Assembly (NCBI RefSeq): GCF_027364955.1 | Contig: NZ_DAHXOI010000005.1 | Span: 124,001 to 188,000 of the forward strand | Source of the DNA: Ferrimicrobium sp. | GTDB lineage: Bacteria > Actinomycetota > Acidimicrobiia > Acidimicrobiales > Acidimicrobiaceae | Reading direction: 5' to 3' | DNA length: 64,000 bases | Shown: positions 35,432 to 44,848 of the stretch, piece by piece | Layout of the letters: each line of letters begins with the position of its first letter | Position numbering within the stretch: position 1 is the stretch's first letter | Program-made: the position numbers and the translations under genes | Notes under the pieces: generated by a model | The model's database searches: none | Told to the model about the DNA's origin: nothing | The model's input: the letters and a program-made list of their open reading frames with translations, nothing else

Positions 35432-36949
35432 TTACAGATTCAGCAAGGCAACAGGGCAGAATGTACCAATCTCCCCACTCTCAACGAGTTCGAGCGCCGC
35501 CTGGATGTCGGGTGCCATGAAATGATCAACATCGTAGTGCGGCACGACTTGGCGTAGGCAGTCCATGACGTTGCGAAGCGTGGGGCTGGTCGTCACCGGT
35601 GCCCGCAGTTCGATACCCTGGACAGCCGCCAACAGTTCAATCCCAATAATGGTGGCTACATTATGCGCCAATGGCGTCAACCGACGCGCTGCGAAGGTCG
35701 CCATGGAGACGTGATCCTCTTGGTTCGCAGAGGTAGGTAGTGAGTCTACCGATGCTGGATGGGCGAGGCTTTTGTTCTCAGAAGCCAGTGAAGCCGCCGT
35801 CACATGGGCAATCATGAAGCCAGAGTTGACTCCACCGTTACGGACAAGGAACGGTGGCAAGCCACTCAAGGTTGCATCAATCAAAAGGGCGATTCTCCGT
35901 TCAGCGAGACCCCCAACTTCGCTCGCCGCGATAGCCAAAAAGTCGCAGGCCATCGCTACTGGTTCGGCATGGAAGTTTCCCCCCGAGAGCACCTCACCCG
36001 TCTCAGTGAAGACGAGAGGGTTGTCTGAGACCCCATTTGCCTCGACCATGAGTCGTTCGCCTGTCCACTGCAAGACGTCAAAGACGCTTCCCATCACCTG
36101 GGGCTGGCATCGAAGGCTATAGGGATCCTGGACCTTTTCACAGTCCTGATGCCACTGCGTGATTCCCGAACCCGCCAGCAGCCTACGATAGGCCCCAGCC
36201 GCTATCTTCTGTCCCCTATGACCACGGACCTCCTGGATCCTCGGATCAAACGGCACGACCGAACCCGCGGCGGCATCAACGCTGAGCGCGCCAGTCACCA
36301 CGGCCGCCTTCGTTACTCGGTCGATAGCAAAAAGCCCTTCAAGTGCCAAGGCGGTGGATACCTGGGTGCCGTTGAGTAGGGCAAGACCTTCTTTCGGTCG
36401 GAGCACAATTGGATCCCGGCCAAGCGTTGCTAATCCCTCCAGAGCTGACATCGTCTGGCCGTGACAACGCACCTCACCAACCCCGATGAGAGCAGTAGCG
36501 AGATGTGCCAACGGAGCCAGATCGCCCGATGCGCCTACCGATCCCTGCGATGGAATCACCGGGAGGATGTCGTTGACCAGAAAATCAATCAGCATCTCCA
36601 TGAGCTCACGAGAGACGCCCGAGTACCCCTGTGCGAGGCTTGCGATCTTGAGCAGGAGGACCATGCGAACGACCGTGGCGGGGAGAGGATCTCCGACGCC
36701 AACCGCATGTGAGAGAACCAGATTGCGTTGCAACAGTTCGAGCTCAGCAGGAGGGATCTGTGTGTTTGCCAAACGTCCAAAGCCCGTATTGATACCGTAG
36801 GCCGGGGCACTCGCCGCGGCGATCTCCGTGACCGTAGCGGCTCCAGCACCAATACGCTCCCAGGATTGCACCGGTAGCTCAAGGCTGTCAACACCCTCCC
36901 GAACAGCTTGCAACTGCGCAAATGTCAGTGCTCCAGGCTCGATTCTCAT
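35432..36949 (-). CDS. hutH: Histidine ammonia-lyase
   Basis: Converts histidine to urocanate and ammonia using an MIO cofactor made from the Ala-Ser-Gly in SVGASGDLAPLAHLA near residue 145. NLVLSHAVGVGD holds the Ser-His pair typical of histidine rather than tyrosine or phenylalanine lyases. 505 residues, full length. No hutU, hutI or hutG lies nearby, so in this window urocanate has no visible fate. Single gene, minus strand. Confidence 0.92.
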   Translation of the reverse strand: MRIEPGALTFAQLQAVREGVDSLELPVQSWERIGAGAATVTEIAAASAPAYGINTGFGRLANTQIPPAELELLQRNLVLSHAVGVGDPLPATVVRMVLLLKIASLAQGYSGVSRELMEMLIDFLVNDILPVIPSQGSVGASGDLAPLAHLATALIGVGEVRCHGQTMSALEGLATLGRDPIVLRPKEGLALLNGTQVSTALALEGLFAIDRVTKAAVVTGALSVDAAAGSVVPFDPRIQEVRGHRGQKIAAGAYRRLLAGSGITQWHQDCEKVQDPYSLRCQPQVMGSVFDVLQWTGERLMVEANGVSDNPLVFTETGEVLSGGNFHAEPVAMACDFLAIAASEVGGLAERRIALLIDATLSGLPPFLVRNGGVNSGFMIAHVTAASLASENKSLAHPASVDSLPTSANQEDHVSMATFAARRLTPLAHNVATIIGIELLAAVQGIELRAPVTTSPTLRNVMDCLRQVVPHYDVDHFMAPDIQAALELVESGEIGTFCPVALLNL

Positions 36950-37118
36950 GGTACTCCTTCACAGTAAGTGGACCTCGTGGATGACGATCGCCACCCTTCC
37001 AAACTATCCCAGGCCGATCAGACCACGCCACTCGTGGTGCCAATGATGGCTGCACCACCCATGGTGGCTTCCTCTGTCTGAGAGGGGTAGGTGTCGCCGA
37101 CCACACCAAGGGCCGCTC

Positions 37119-37649
37119 TCATGTCGGCCAACTAGGCAACCCGGACACGGCATCGAGCAATTCTCGACGGTAACAGATCAGCTCGACCCCGGGAAAGCTC
37201 ATGTCACGCTCTGGTAGGCGACGAAACCCCTGGCGCTCATAAAGGAGTTGTGCGGCGTCCATGCGCGTATCCGTATGAAGTATGACTGCAACCTTACGTA
37301 CAGCTCGCGCACGCCTGAGACACTCCTCGACCAGGGCTTGACCAACGCCCTGCCGGTGCACTTCCGGAGTCACTCCAAGCATGCGAATGCCCGCTTCACC
37401 AGCGCGCAATCCTTCAGCCAACGGTGAGGTCTCATCGAGCACCAGTGAGACACAACCCACCACCTCCCCATCCATGAGAGCGACGAGAACCGTTGCATGG
37501 CCGATGCGTTGCTTGACTTGGGCCACCTCATCGATGTACCCACCCTCAATACCGGGAGGATAGATTTGGTGATACGCGTTGCGCAACACGAGACCCGCTC
37601 GATCAGTCTCCGCTTCCCCAATTGGCCGAACCTCGAGTAACTGTGCCAT
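37119..37649 (-). CDS. GNAT-family N-acetyltransferase
   Basis: 176 residues with the GNAT acetyl-CoA motif IRMLGVTPEVHRQGVGQALVEECL (pyrophosphate loop RQGVGQA) near residue 100 and the C-terminal LLYERQGFRRLP. Substrate unknown; it could acetylate an amino group on a small molecule or protein. Its start is 100 bp from the S51 peptidase start on the other strand, across a repeat-rich divergent promoter region. Confidence 0.85.
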   Translation of the reverse strand: MAQLLEVRPIGEAETDRAGLVLRNAYHQIYPPGIEGGYIDEVAQVKQRIGHATVLVALMDGEVVGCVSLVLDETSPLAEGLRAGEAGIRMLGVTPEVHRQGVGQALVEECLRRARAVRKVAVILHTDTRMDAAQLLYERQGFRRLPERDMSFPGVELICYRRELLDAVSGLPSWPT

Positions 37650-37687
37650 GCCAACATCTTAGGGCCTTCGAGCAGCCAAGGCACTAT

Positions 37688-37742
37688 TTGCCATAGTGCC
37701 CACACTTGCCATAGTGCCCGCACTTGCCATAGTGCCTACAAT
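37688..37742 (+). promoter_or_regulatory. Triple 18-bp repeat with -10 box before the S51 peptidase
   Basis: Three near-identical units TTGCCATAGTGCCCACAC start at 37688, 37706 and 37724. The last runs into TACAAT at 37737-37742, which ends 6 nt before the ATG at 37749, implying a leaderless mRNA. Just left, GGCACTAT forms an inverted repeat with ATAGTGCC of the first unit. The layout looks like an operator array. Confidence 0.6.
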
Positions 37743-37748
37743 GGACCC

Positions 37749-38480
37749 ATGACACAAGAGCGCACGCCCACGATACTCGCGACCTCAGGCGGATTGATCC
37801 GCGGACAACGCACTGAGGTAGCCTTTGGACCCCTTCTCCATCATGCAATCGAATTGAGCGGTGCCACCAGACCAAGCCTTGTCTATATCGGCACTGCCAT
37901 GGGAGACGGGAGTGCGCAAGGACTCCGCATGATCGAGGCAGGACAGGCGGCTGGGATTCCGGTTCGTCTGCTCAAACTCTTCCCGATGCCCAATGTCGAT
38001 GATTTTGACGACTACCTTCTCAGTCACGATGTCGTCTGGGTCGGCGGTGGGAGTGTCGCGAATCTCCTGGCCCTCTGGCGTCTCCACGGGCTCGATACCG
38101 CCCTCATGCGGGCTTGGCAGGCTGGTGTCGTGCTTGGCGGGGTCTCCGCCGGCTCCCTCTGCTGGCACCAGGGAGGAACGACCGACTCCTTCTCCCCAGA
38201 GCTCACCCCGGTGACCAATGGGTTAGCGCTCCTCCCGTACTCGAACGGCGTTCACTACGACTCCGAACCGCGACGGCGGCCACTCTTTCAACAGCTGATT
38301 GCAGCCGGAACCCTCGCTGACGGCTACGCGACCGAGGACGGTACTGGCCTTGTCTTCAAGGGTACGACATTGGTCGAAGCGGTGACCGAAATCAAGGACA
38401 AGAGAGCCTACTCCGTCCGACGTAGCGGCGAGGGATTCGAGGAGGAATCACTACCAACCCGTCTGCTCTCGAACGGGTGA
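37749..38480 (+). CDS. Peptidase S51 family protein (dipeptidase E/cyanophycinase-like)
   Basis: Serine peptidase of the PepE family, which cleaves aspartyl dipeptides, or related enzymes. The nucleophile Ser is in GGVSAGSLCWH near residue 138, preceded by VVWVGGGSVANLLALW. 243 residues. A true cyanophycinase would be longer, so a PepE-like role is preferred. No Shine-Dalgarno; the promoter box TACAAT is 6 nt upstream. Monocistronic, closed by a hairpin shared with the convergent tal gene. Confidence 0.85.
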   Translation: MTQERTPTILATSGGLIRGQRTEVAFGPLLHHAIELSGATRPSLVYIGTAMGDGSAQGLRMIEAGQAAGIPVRLLKLFPMPNVDDFDDYLLSHDVVWVGGGSVANLLALWRLHGLDTALMRAWQAGVVLGGVSAGSLCWHQGGTTDSFSPELTPVTNGLALLPYSNGVHYDSEPRRRPLFQQLIAAGTLADGYATEDGTGLVFKGTTLVEAVTEIKDKRAYSVRRSGEGFEEESLPTRLLSNG

Positions 38481-38485
38481 AAAGA

Positions 38486-38514
38486 AGGCAGAACGCGCTT
38501 TCAGCGCAGCCTTG
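38486..38514 (-). terminator. Hairpin terminator of the pgi-tkt-tal operon
   Basis: AAGGC and GCGCT (plus strand) pair with AGCGC and GCCTT around TTC, giving a two-part stem interrupted by AGAAC on one side. Read on the minus strand, the hairpin lies 35 bp after the tal stop and is followed by CTTTTC. It may also act for the S51 peptidase gene, whose stop is 6 bp away. Confidence 0.5.
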
Positions 38515-38548
38515 AGGGAACGATGACTACCGAACCCACAAACGCACA

Positions 38549-39625
38549 CTAGTGTTTGAGCTTGCGCCCGACGGAGTCCAACAGTGCATTCCAGTCATCG
38601 GTAAAGCTCTTAGCCCCCTGGACCTGCAGCTCATTCGCCAACTCCTCTAAATCCAACCCCGCACTCGTCAGACGGCCAAACAACTCCTGTGATTGTTCCA
38701 GGGCGTTGTCTCCTAGGACCGAGGCAACTTGGCCATGATCGTCAAATGCAAGCAACGTCGTCTCTGGGATGGTGTTGACCGTTCCCGGAGCCGCAAGTGC
38801 CGAGACATAGAAGGTATCAGGATACGCTGGGTCCTTCGTCGAGGTTGAAGCCCAGAGTACCCTTTGCATGCGATCCGCGCCATTGCAAAGCTTTTGGCAA
38901 CGCTCTGTCGCTAGTATCTGGAGATGAGCCGCCCAAATACCCTGCATCACTGCTAGCCCTGTTTGCTGGACAAGCTCGGGTGGCAGCTTCGGATTGGCAG
39001 CCGAGTCCCACCGAGAGACAAAGACTGACGCGACCGAGGGCACATCAAGGCTCAGGCCCGCTCGTTGGCGCAGCTCAAGACCATCGAGAAAGGCGGTCGC
39101 GGCTGCAACATAGTGCTCTACCCCAAAGAGGAGGGTAACGTTCACGCCGATACCATCGGCGATCAGATCACGTATGGCCTGCGCGCCCGCCTCCGTTCCT
39201 GGAACCTTGATCAAGACGTTCTCAGTAGCAAAACGACTCCGGAGGCGCCGTGCCCACGAGATCGTCTCTGGCATTGAGTTGGCATACTCAGGGGGGACCT
39301 CGATCGATACGAAACCATCCCGACCGCCACTGCGCTCCCAGACCCCATGGAGAAGTTTTGCAGCATCGGTGAGGTCGACGATAGCAAGCTCGTAGACCAT
39401 CTCTTCTGCATCGAGTACACCCTCTGACTCAAAGTGGTGGAGCGCCTGGTCGTAGTCGTCAGAGTGACCGATAGCATGGGCAAGAATCGATGGGTTTGAA
39501 GTGAGGCCCGTCACCCCGACATCAGTGATGTAATGGGCCAAGGTCCCAGAATCAAGCAACTTCCTCGAGATCGAGTCGAGCCAGACGCTCTGGCCCAGAG
39601 CCGCTAGTGAACGTACACCTTGCAT
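38549..39625 (-). CDS. tal: Transaldolase
   Basis: Transfers dihydroxyacetone units between sugar phosphates in the non-oxidative pentose phosphate pathway. GVTGLTSNPSILAHAI is the N-terminal signature and the Schiff-base Lys is in NVLIKVPGTEAG. 358 residues, the actinobacterial long form. Its ATG overlaps the tkt stop (TAATG), so translation is coupled. Not fused to glucose-6-phosphate isomerase, unlike some relatives. Confidence 0.95.
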   Translation of the reverse strand: MQGVRSLAALGQSVWLDSISRKLLDSGTLAHYITDVGVTGLTSNPSILAHAIGHSDDYDQALHHFESEGVLDAEEMVYELAIVDLTDAAKLLHGVWERSGGRDGFVSIEVPPEYANSMPETISWARRLRSRFATENVLIKVPGTEAGAQAIRDLIADGIGVNVTLLFGVEHYVAAATAFLDGLELRQRAGLSLDVPSVASVFVSRWDSAANPKLPPELVQQTGLAVMQGIWAAHLQILATERCQKLCNGADRMQRVLWASTSTKDPAYPDTFYVSALAAPGTVNTIPETTLLAFDDHGQVASVLGDNALEQSQELFGRLTSAGLDLEELANELQVQGAKSFTDDWNALLDSVGRKLKH

Positions 39626-41610
39626 TATTTACCTCCAAGTATTTCCTGGACCGCAACGGACACCTGAGCCGGGGTGAAGCCAAAGGCCTCCAAAACCTCA
39701 TCTTTGGGCCCAGAGCCTCCGAAACGATTCATACCAATGACAGCGTCAACAAATTCGTACCAACCAAATGGCGATGCCGCCTCAATGGCGATCCGTGGAA
39801 CAGCACCGAGCAGTGCGTCACGATCCGCGACCGTACGCCCTCGCAAAAGTTCAAGAGAGGGAACCGATACGACCCCTGCATCAACACCGCTCTCATGGAG
39901 TACTTCGGCCGCGCTCAGTGCAAGACTCACCTCTGATCCGGTGGCCACCAACGTCACGTCCGCACCCGCTCGTAAACGATGGCCCGCCAAGGATGTCATG
40001 TCAATCGTCTTGGTTCCAGACAGCACTGGCAGTCCCTGACGGGAGAGGACGAGGGCAGTAGGACCGTCATCTCTACCAAGCGCAAACGCGACACTCGCCG
40101 CCGTCTCCCGAGCATCGGCGGGCCGCAGTACCACAATTCCGGGCATGGCACGAAGCCCTGCCAACTGTTCGACCGGTTGATGCGTTGTCCCATCCTCACC
40201 AAGGGCGATGGAGTCATGGGTAAAGATGAAGAGGGTGTGGAGCTCCATGATCGAGGAGAGCCGTAGGGCCGGCTTGAGGTAGTCGGAGAAGACAAAGAAG
40301 GTACTCGCGAAGGGAAGAAATCCACCATGGGCACCAATCCCATTGGTGATAGCAGCCATCGCATGTTCGCGAACACCGAAATAGATATCCCTCCCCGCAT
40401 AGGTCGGCCAAGTGACTTGGGTATCGAGTCGAGTCTCGGTGGAACTCTCGACGTCCGCTGCCCCTCCGACAATCTCAGGAGTCACCAAAGCTGCGGCACG
40501 TAGCGCCTGCCCAAGCGCAACACGAGTAGAGATGGAGGCTCCATCATCAAAGGAGGGCCACTCGAATGGAACTTTGCCTAACTCGCCGTCGAGTACGCGA
40601 CGCTTGAACTCTGACCAACGAAGCGGATCAACCACGGCGGCCTCTTCACACGCCCGCGTCCAAGCACGATACCCAGAGTCTCGATCCGGACGCCACTTGG
40701 CATAGGCCTCATCAGGCACCACAAAGGGTGGATGCACCCATTGCAGCTGTTCGCGGGTCGACAACAACGCTTCGGCACCGAGGGCAGCACCATGAGAGCG
40801 ATGATCATCATGGAACGGACTCCCTATGCCGATATGGGAGTTCATGATCACCAAGGTGGGCTGACCACGAGTTTGCATCGCCATCTGCAGCGTCGCATCC
40901 ACTTGCGCAAAATTATCGACATCAGTGATACGCAGGATGCGGAATCCGTAGGCCAAATACCGCGCGGCGACCTCCTCGTTGAAGGAGAGCTCACTCGGCC
41001 CATCGAGTGTGACGGCGTTGGAATCATAGAGGATCGTCAACTTCTCAAGGCGTAGATGCCCGGCGAGTGATGCGGCCTCCGATGCGATGCCCTCCATCAT
41101 ATCGCCATCGCCGCAGAGCACCCAGGTCCGATGATTCACAACCGGTGCTTGCGCCACATTGAACTGCTCGGCAGCCATGCGCTCGGCCAGGGCCAGCCCA
41201 ACCGCGTTAGCAACACCTTGGCCAAGTGGACCGGTGGTAACCTCCACGCCTGGGGTCATCCCTCGTTCGGGATGGCCTGGGCAACGCGAAGGGTAACGGC
41301 GAAACTGCTGTAGGTCCTCCAGCGTAAGATCGTAACCATTGAGATGCAACGCGCCATAGAGCAGCATCGACGCGTGTCCACCGGACAGGACAAACCGATC
41401 CCGATCCGCCCAATCCGGCTGTGCTGGATCGTGACGGAGAAACTGCGTAAAGAGTCGATAGATAACGGGTGCCATTGCGAGTGGGGTTCCTGGGTGACCG
41501 GAGTTCGCACGCTCAACGGCATCAACGGCTAAGAAGCGCAGAGCGTTCGATGCGACGTCGAAGATGTCCGGCGAACGCAACCCTCCAAAATCCTGCTTGT
41601 GATCGGTCAT
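39625..41610 (-). CDS. tkt: Transketolase
   Basis: Thiamine-diphosphate enzyme moving two-carbon units between sugar phosphates. The ThDP motif is CGDGDMMEGIASEAASLAGH and LILYDSN-type DSNAVTLDG; the N-terminal RANSGHPGTPLAMAP and the pyrimidine domain GVREHAMAAITNGIGAHGG are canonical. 661 residues, full length. Overlaps pgi by 4 bp (ATGA) and tal by one base. Confidence 0.97.
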   Translation of the reverse strand: MTDHKQDFGGLRSPDIFDVASNALRFLAVDAVERANSGHPGTPLAMAPVIYRLFTQFLRHDPAQPDWADRDRFVLSGGHASMLLYGALHLNGYDLTLEDLQQFRRYPSRCPGHPERGMTPGVEVTTGPLGQGVANAVGLALAERMAAEQFNVAQAPVVNHRTWVLCGDGDMMEGIASEAASLAGHLRLEKLTILYDSNAVTLDGPSELSFNEEVAARYLAYGFRILRITDVDNFAQVDATLQMAMQTRGQPTLVIMNSHIGIGSPFHDDHRSHGAALGAEALLSTREQLQWVHPPFVVPDEAYAKWRPDRDSGYRAWTRACEEAAVVDPLRWSEFKRRVLDGELGKVPFEWPSFDDGASISTRVALGQALRAAALVTPEIVGGAADVESSTETRLDTQVTWPTYAGRDIYFGVREHAMAAITNGIGAHGGFLPFASTFFVFSDYLKPALRLSSIMELHTLFIFTHDSIALGEDGTTHQPVEQLAGLRAMPGIVVLRPADARETAASVAFALGRDDGPTALVLSRQGLPVLSGTKTIDMTSLAGHRLRAGADVTLVATGSEVSLALSAAEVLHESGVDAGVVSVPSLELLRGRTVADRDALLGAVPRIAIEAASPFGWYEFVDAVIGMNRFGGSGPKDEVLEAFGFTPAQVSVAVQEILGGK

Positions 41611-43262
41611 GTAGGTCGTCCTCTCATATGTCGGTAGCGTGCAATTAAATCGGCCGTCGACGCGTCCAAGGCGTCAAGCGCTGGAGCGGTAGCGGAGGTA
41701 AGGATCGGAGCGAGCTCCGAGGCGAGCTCCTTGCCGAGTTCGACACCCCACTGGTCGAAGGAGTCGATGCCCCAGATCACTCCCTGAGTAAACACACTGT
41801 GTTCGTAGAGCGCGATCAGCGCACCGAGAACTTCTGGTGTCAAACGCTGCGCGAAGATCGTAGTAGTCGGGCGATTGCCAGGCATGCGCCTCGGGGGACG
41901 TAGTTGCGCGGGTACTCCTAGCTTCTCCAGCTCCGCATCGTCGCGCCCGAAAGCGAGCGCCCTCGTCTGCGCAATGCCATTTGCAAAGAGCAGATCCTGT
42001 TGCGCGTTAGGACCGCCAAGGGGTTCTGCAAAGAGAATGAAATCTGCGGGAATCAGCACCGTTCCCTGGTGGAGAAGCTGATAAAAGGCATGTTGCCCGT
42101 CAGTACCTGGTTCACCCCAATACACCGCGCCCGTGTCATAGTCAACCGTTGCCCCGTCGATGCGAACCGACTTGCCATTGGACTCCATCGTGAGCTGCTG
42201 AAGATAGGCGGGGAACCTCGACAATCGTTGGCTATACGGGAGGATGGCCTGCGATTGTGCGCCCAGGAAGTTGCGGTACCAGACCGCTAACAACCCAAGT
42301 AATACTGGACCGTTCTCTGACAACGGAGTCTCTCTCAGATGCAGATCGATACTCGCAAACCCACGCAGAAACGATCGAAAACGTTCTGGACCAATCGCGA
42401 GCATGATAGTCAAACCAACCGCCGAATCGACAGAGTAGCGCCCACCGATAAAGTCCCAGAATCCGAACATATTATCGGTGTCGATACCAAACTCGGCGAC
42501 GAGCTCTCCATTCGTGGACACCGCTACAAAGTGCTTGGCGACCGCATCTTCATGCTCACCCAACGCTTGCAGGATCCATTGGCGTGCAGCCTTTGCATTC
42601 GTCAGCGTCTCAAGAGTTCCAAAGGTCTTCGAAACGACGACAAACAAGGTGGTCGCGGGGTCGCAACGCTGGAAGACCTCTTCGATAGCGATGGGATCGA
42701 TGTTGGAGACGAAATACATGTCGCGGCTTTTATCGCTGAAGTCATAGAGCGCCTTCGTGACCATCGCAGGACCTAAATCCGAGCCACCGATGCCAATATT
42801 GACGATAGCCGAGAACGGTTTTCCCGTACAACCCACCCGTTGGTTGTTCCGCACGGTGCGCGCAAACTGCTCCATCCGCGCGAGTACCTTCTCAACCGCA
42901 ACCGCTACCTCGATACCGTCGATGGGGCCCGACAACGTCGCCCCGTTACGCAAGGCAGTGTGGAGCACAGCACGATCCTCGGAGACATTGATACGCTCAC
43001 CAGTCAGCATGGCGGTGATCGCCTCTGGCAGGCACCTCGCCCTTGCCAGGTTCTCAAGGAGGGAAAGCGTCTCTTGTTGAATCAGGTTCTTCGACAGGTC
43101 GATGTGCAACGGTCCCACCTCGAAGGTGCTCCACCCGAGGCGGTCGGAATCCTCGGCGAAGAGGCGACCGAGATTGGTCTGTTGCAGCTGTTTGGCATGC
43201 GCTGCCAGGGCTTTCCACTCAGGAAGTTGATTAGGCGAAACTCCTACCACCGGATACGGCAC
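41607..43262 (-). CDS. pgi: Glucose-6-phosphate isomerase
   Basis: Interconverts glucose-6-phosphate and fructose-6-phosphate. Signatures: NIGIGGSDLGPAMV, VVSKTFGTLETLTNAK, FIGGRYSVDSAVGL and GVELGKELA near the end. 551 residues. Starts 30 bp after the ppx/gppA stop, then overlaps tkt, so one transcript may link polyphosphate and sugar-phosphate enzymes. Confidence 0.96.
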   Translation of the reverse strand: MPYPVVGVSPNQLPEWKALAAHAKQLQQTNLGRLFAEDSDRLGWSTFEVGPLHIDLSKNLIQQETLSLLENLARARCLPEAITAMLTGERINVSEDRAVLHTALRNGATLSGPIDGIEVAVAVEKVLARMEQFARTVRNNQRVGCTGKPFSAIVNIGIGGSDLGPAMVTKALYDFSDKSRDMYFVSNIDPIAIEEVFQRCDPATTLFVVVSKTFGTLETLTNAKAARQWILQALGEHEDAVAKHFVAVSTNGELVAEFGIDTDNMFGFWDFIGGRYSVDSAVGLTIMLAIGPERFRSFLRGFASIDLHLRETPLSENGPVLLGLLAVWYRNFLGAQSQAILPYSQRLSRFPAYLQQLTMESNGKSVRIDGATVDYDTGAVYWGEPGTDGQHAFYQLLHQGTVLIPADFILFAEPLGGPNAQQDLLFANGIAQTRALAFGRDDAELEKLGVPAQLRPPRRMPGNRPTTTIFAQRLTPEVLGALIALYEHSVFTQGVIWGIDSFDQWGVELGKELASELAPILTSATAPALDALDASTADLIARYRHMRGRPT

Positions 43263-43292
43263 AGTCTCCTCCGATCCATTCTCTCTACCATC

Positions 43293-44834
43293 CTAACCAT
43301 GATGCGTTGATCCGCCGACCTCAGAGATGGTCACGAGAAGCCGACGTGCAAACTTACCTTCAAAGAGTCGACACTTGCGGCGTAGTGCATACCGCTCCGC
43401 ACTGAGATCACTATTGGCTTGTAGATCGAGCTCGACGGCGGCCGCACTGATACTGCACTGGAGATCTGTGACCAGCTGCTGATGTGATCGGTCGAGCGCA
43501 TCGGCGAGGCGAAGGAGTGCAGCACTGAATTGGATCTCGTCCAAGTCAGAAGGATCAAGATCCGAAGGTGCCTCCACCTCTCCTTTGGTATGCGAACCGA
43601 TAATAGCTCCAATTACCGCGATCTCACGTCGGCTAAATCCTCTGGGAGGTGACGCCATGATGAGATATTGCCCATGTCGATCGTGTTGATCACGGTTGAT
43701 AAAGGCACCAATGTCGTGGAGTTGAGCGGCGACCCCAAGACGCTCGCGCGCCTCAGGCGCGAGGCCATGCAGTGGCGAAAGTTCATCGAATAAGCGAAGT
43801 GCAAACCTTGCCACGAAGGCGGCGTGACGACCATCCACACGATAGCGCAGCATGAGCTCTCGTACCGAATCAGCCCTGAGCTCTGCGGAGTTGATGGCGA
43901 AGGCAAAGTGCTCTTGGCTCTGCGCCTCGTGCAATACGATACCCTCTCGTAGCGCCCAGGAACACAGCCATACTTCATCGAGCGCCGTGACACGGAGCAC
44001 CTGTCCGAGAATGATCGCGCCATAGCCCACCGTCGCTGCTCGACGCTCATCCACTCCCTTTAGCGTCGATCGTTCACTCTCAGGCGTGGACAAAATCAAC
44101 TCCACTGCCTGTTCAAGGGCCGATCGCCCAACAGCCCTGGCCAACAGTCCATCGTCGCGGTCGTCGTGCTCGCTATCGAGTGCTAGTGCGAGTCGCCCGA
44201 TGGCGTTCATCGTCCCACTGGTCAGGACTAAACGGGTGGGAAGGTAACCGGTCATGGTCGCGAGCGGCTCCCCAAGCTCCCGTGCTACATAGTCCCTGAT
44301 CGCAGCTTGGTGCTCATCGTGAAACTTTGCTCGAAGACGACCAACACCAAGCCGCAGACTCCTCGCAGCGATTAACTGCCGTTGATCCCCGAGCATAAGC
44401 TCGAGACTGCCTCCCCCAAGATCCGCGCCAAGAACCGGTCGTGAACCGAGATGACACGCAGCACGAATCGCATCAAAGATCAGCGTCGCCTCTTCGTGTC
44501 CGCTGATGACCTGCACCTTGACTCGGGTGCGTGCCCAGATCGCATCGATCAGCTCCTGGGCATTTTCGGCATCCCGGAAGGATGCTGTTGCCTTTGCGAC
44601 GATGACTTGGGCACCAAAGCTCTCACTAATAGCGTGGAACTGGGCCACGGTCCGAACTGCCGCGCTGATCGCTTCATCACTGAAGCTACCGTCACGATAG
44701 ACATGCTCACCTAGTCGAAGCATCTCCTTTTCCTTGGCAACCGGCTCGAGGGTCAGATCTGGCCGTACCCGGAAAACGGCCAGATGAAAGGAGTTCGACC
44801 CCAGATCCATGGCAGCGACGACAACCCCATTCAT
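43293..44834 (-). CDS. ppx: Ppx/GppA exopolyphosphatase family protein
   Basis: Removes terminal phosphate from polyphosphate or converts pppGpp to ppGpp. The actin-like ATPase motifs are MDLGSNSFHLAVFRV and LGADLGGGSLELMLG. The C-terminal half (from residue about 310) is an HD-like domain with AQLHDIGAFINRDQHDRHG, found in longer members. 513 residues from ATG at 44834, where AAGGAG stands 4 nt upstream; a frame from 44900 would overlap the CYTH gene. Operon partner of ppk1 and CYTH. Confidence 0.9.
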   Translation of the reverse strand: MNGVVVAAMDLGSNSFHLAVFRVRPDLTLEPVAKEKEMLRLGEHVYRDGSFSDEAISAAVRTVAQFHAISESFGAQVIVAKATASFRDAENAQELIDAIWARTRVKVQVISGHEEATLIFDAIRAACHLGSRPVLGADLGGGSLELMLGDQRQLIAARSLRLGVGRLRAKFHDEHQAAIRDYVARELGEPLATMTGYLPTRLVLTSGTMNAIGRLALALDSEHDDRDDGLLARAVGRSALEQAVELILSTPESERSTLKGVDERRAATVGYGAIILGQVLRVTALDEVWLCSWALREGIVLHEAQSQEHFAFAINSAELRADSVRELMLRYRVDGRHAAFVARFALRLFDELSPLHGLAPEARERLGVAAQLHDIGAFINRDQHDRHGQYLIMASPPRGFSRREIAVIGAIIGSHTKGEVEAPSDLDPSDLDEIQFSAALLRLADALDRSHQQLVTDLQCSISAAAVELDLQANSDLSAERYALRRKCRLFEGKFARRLLVTISEVGGSTHHG

Positions 44835-44848
44835 CTCCTTGGTGGGGC

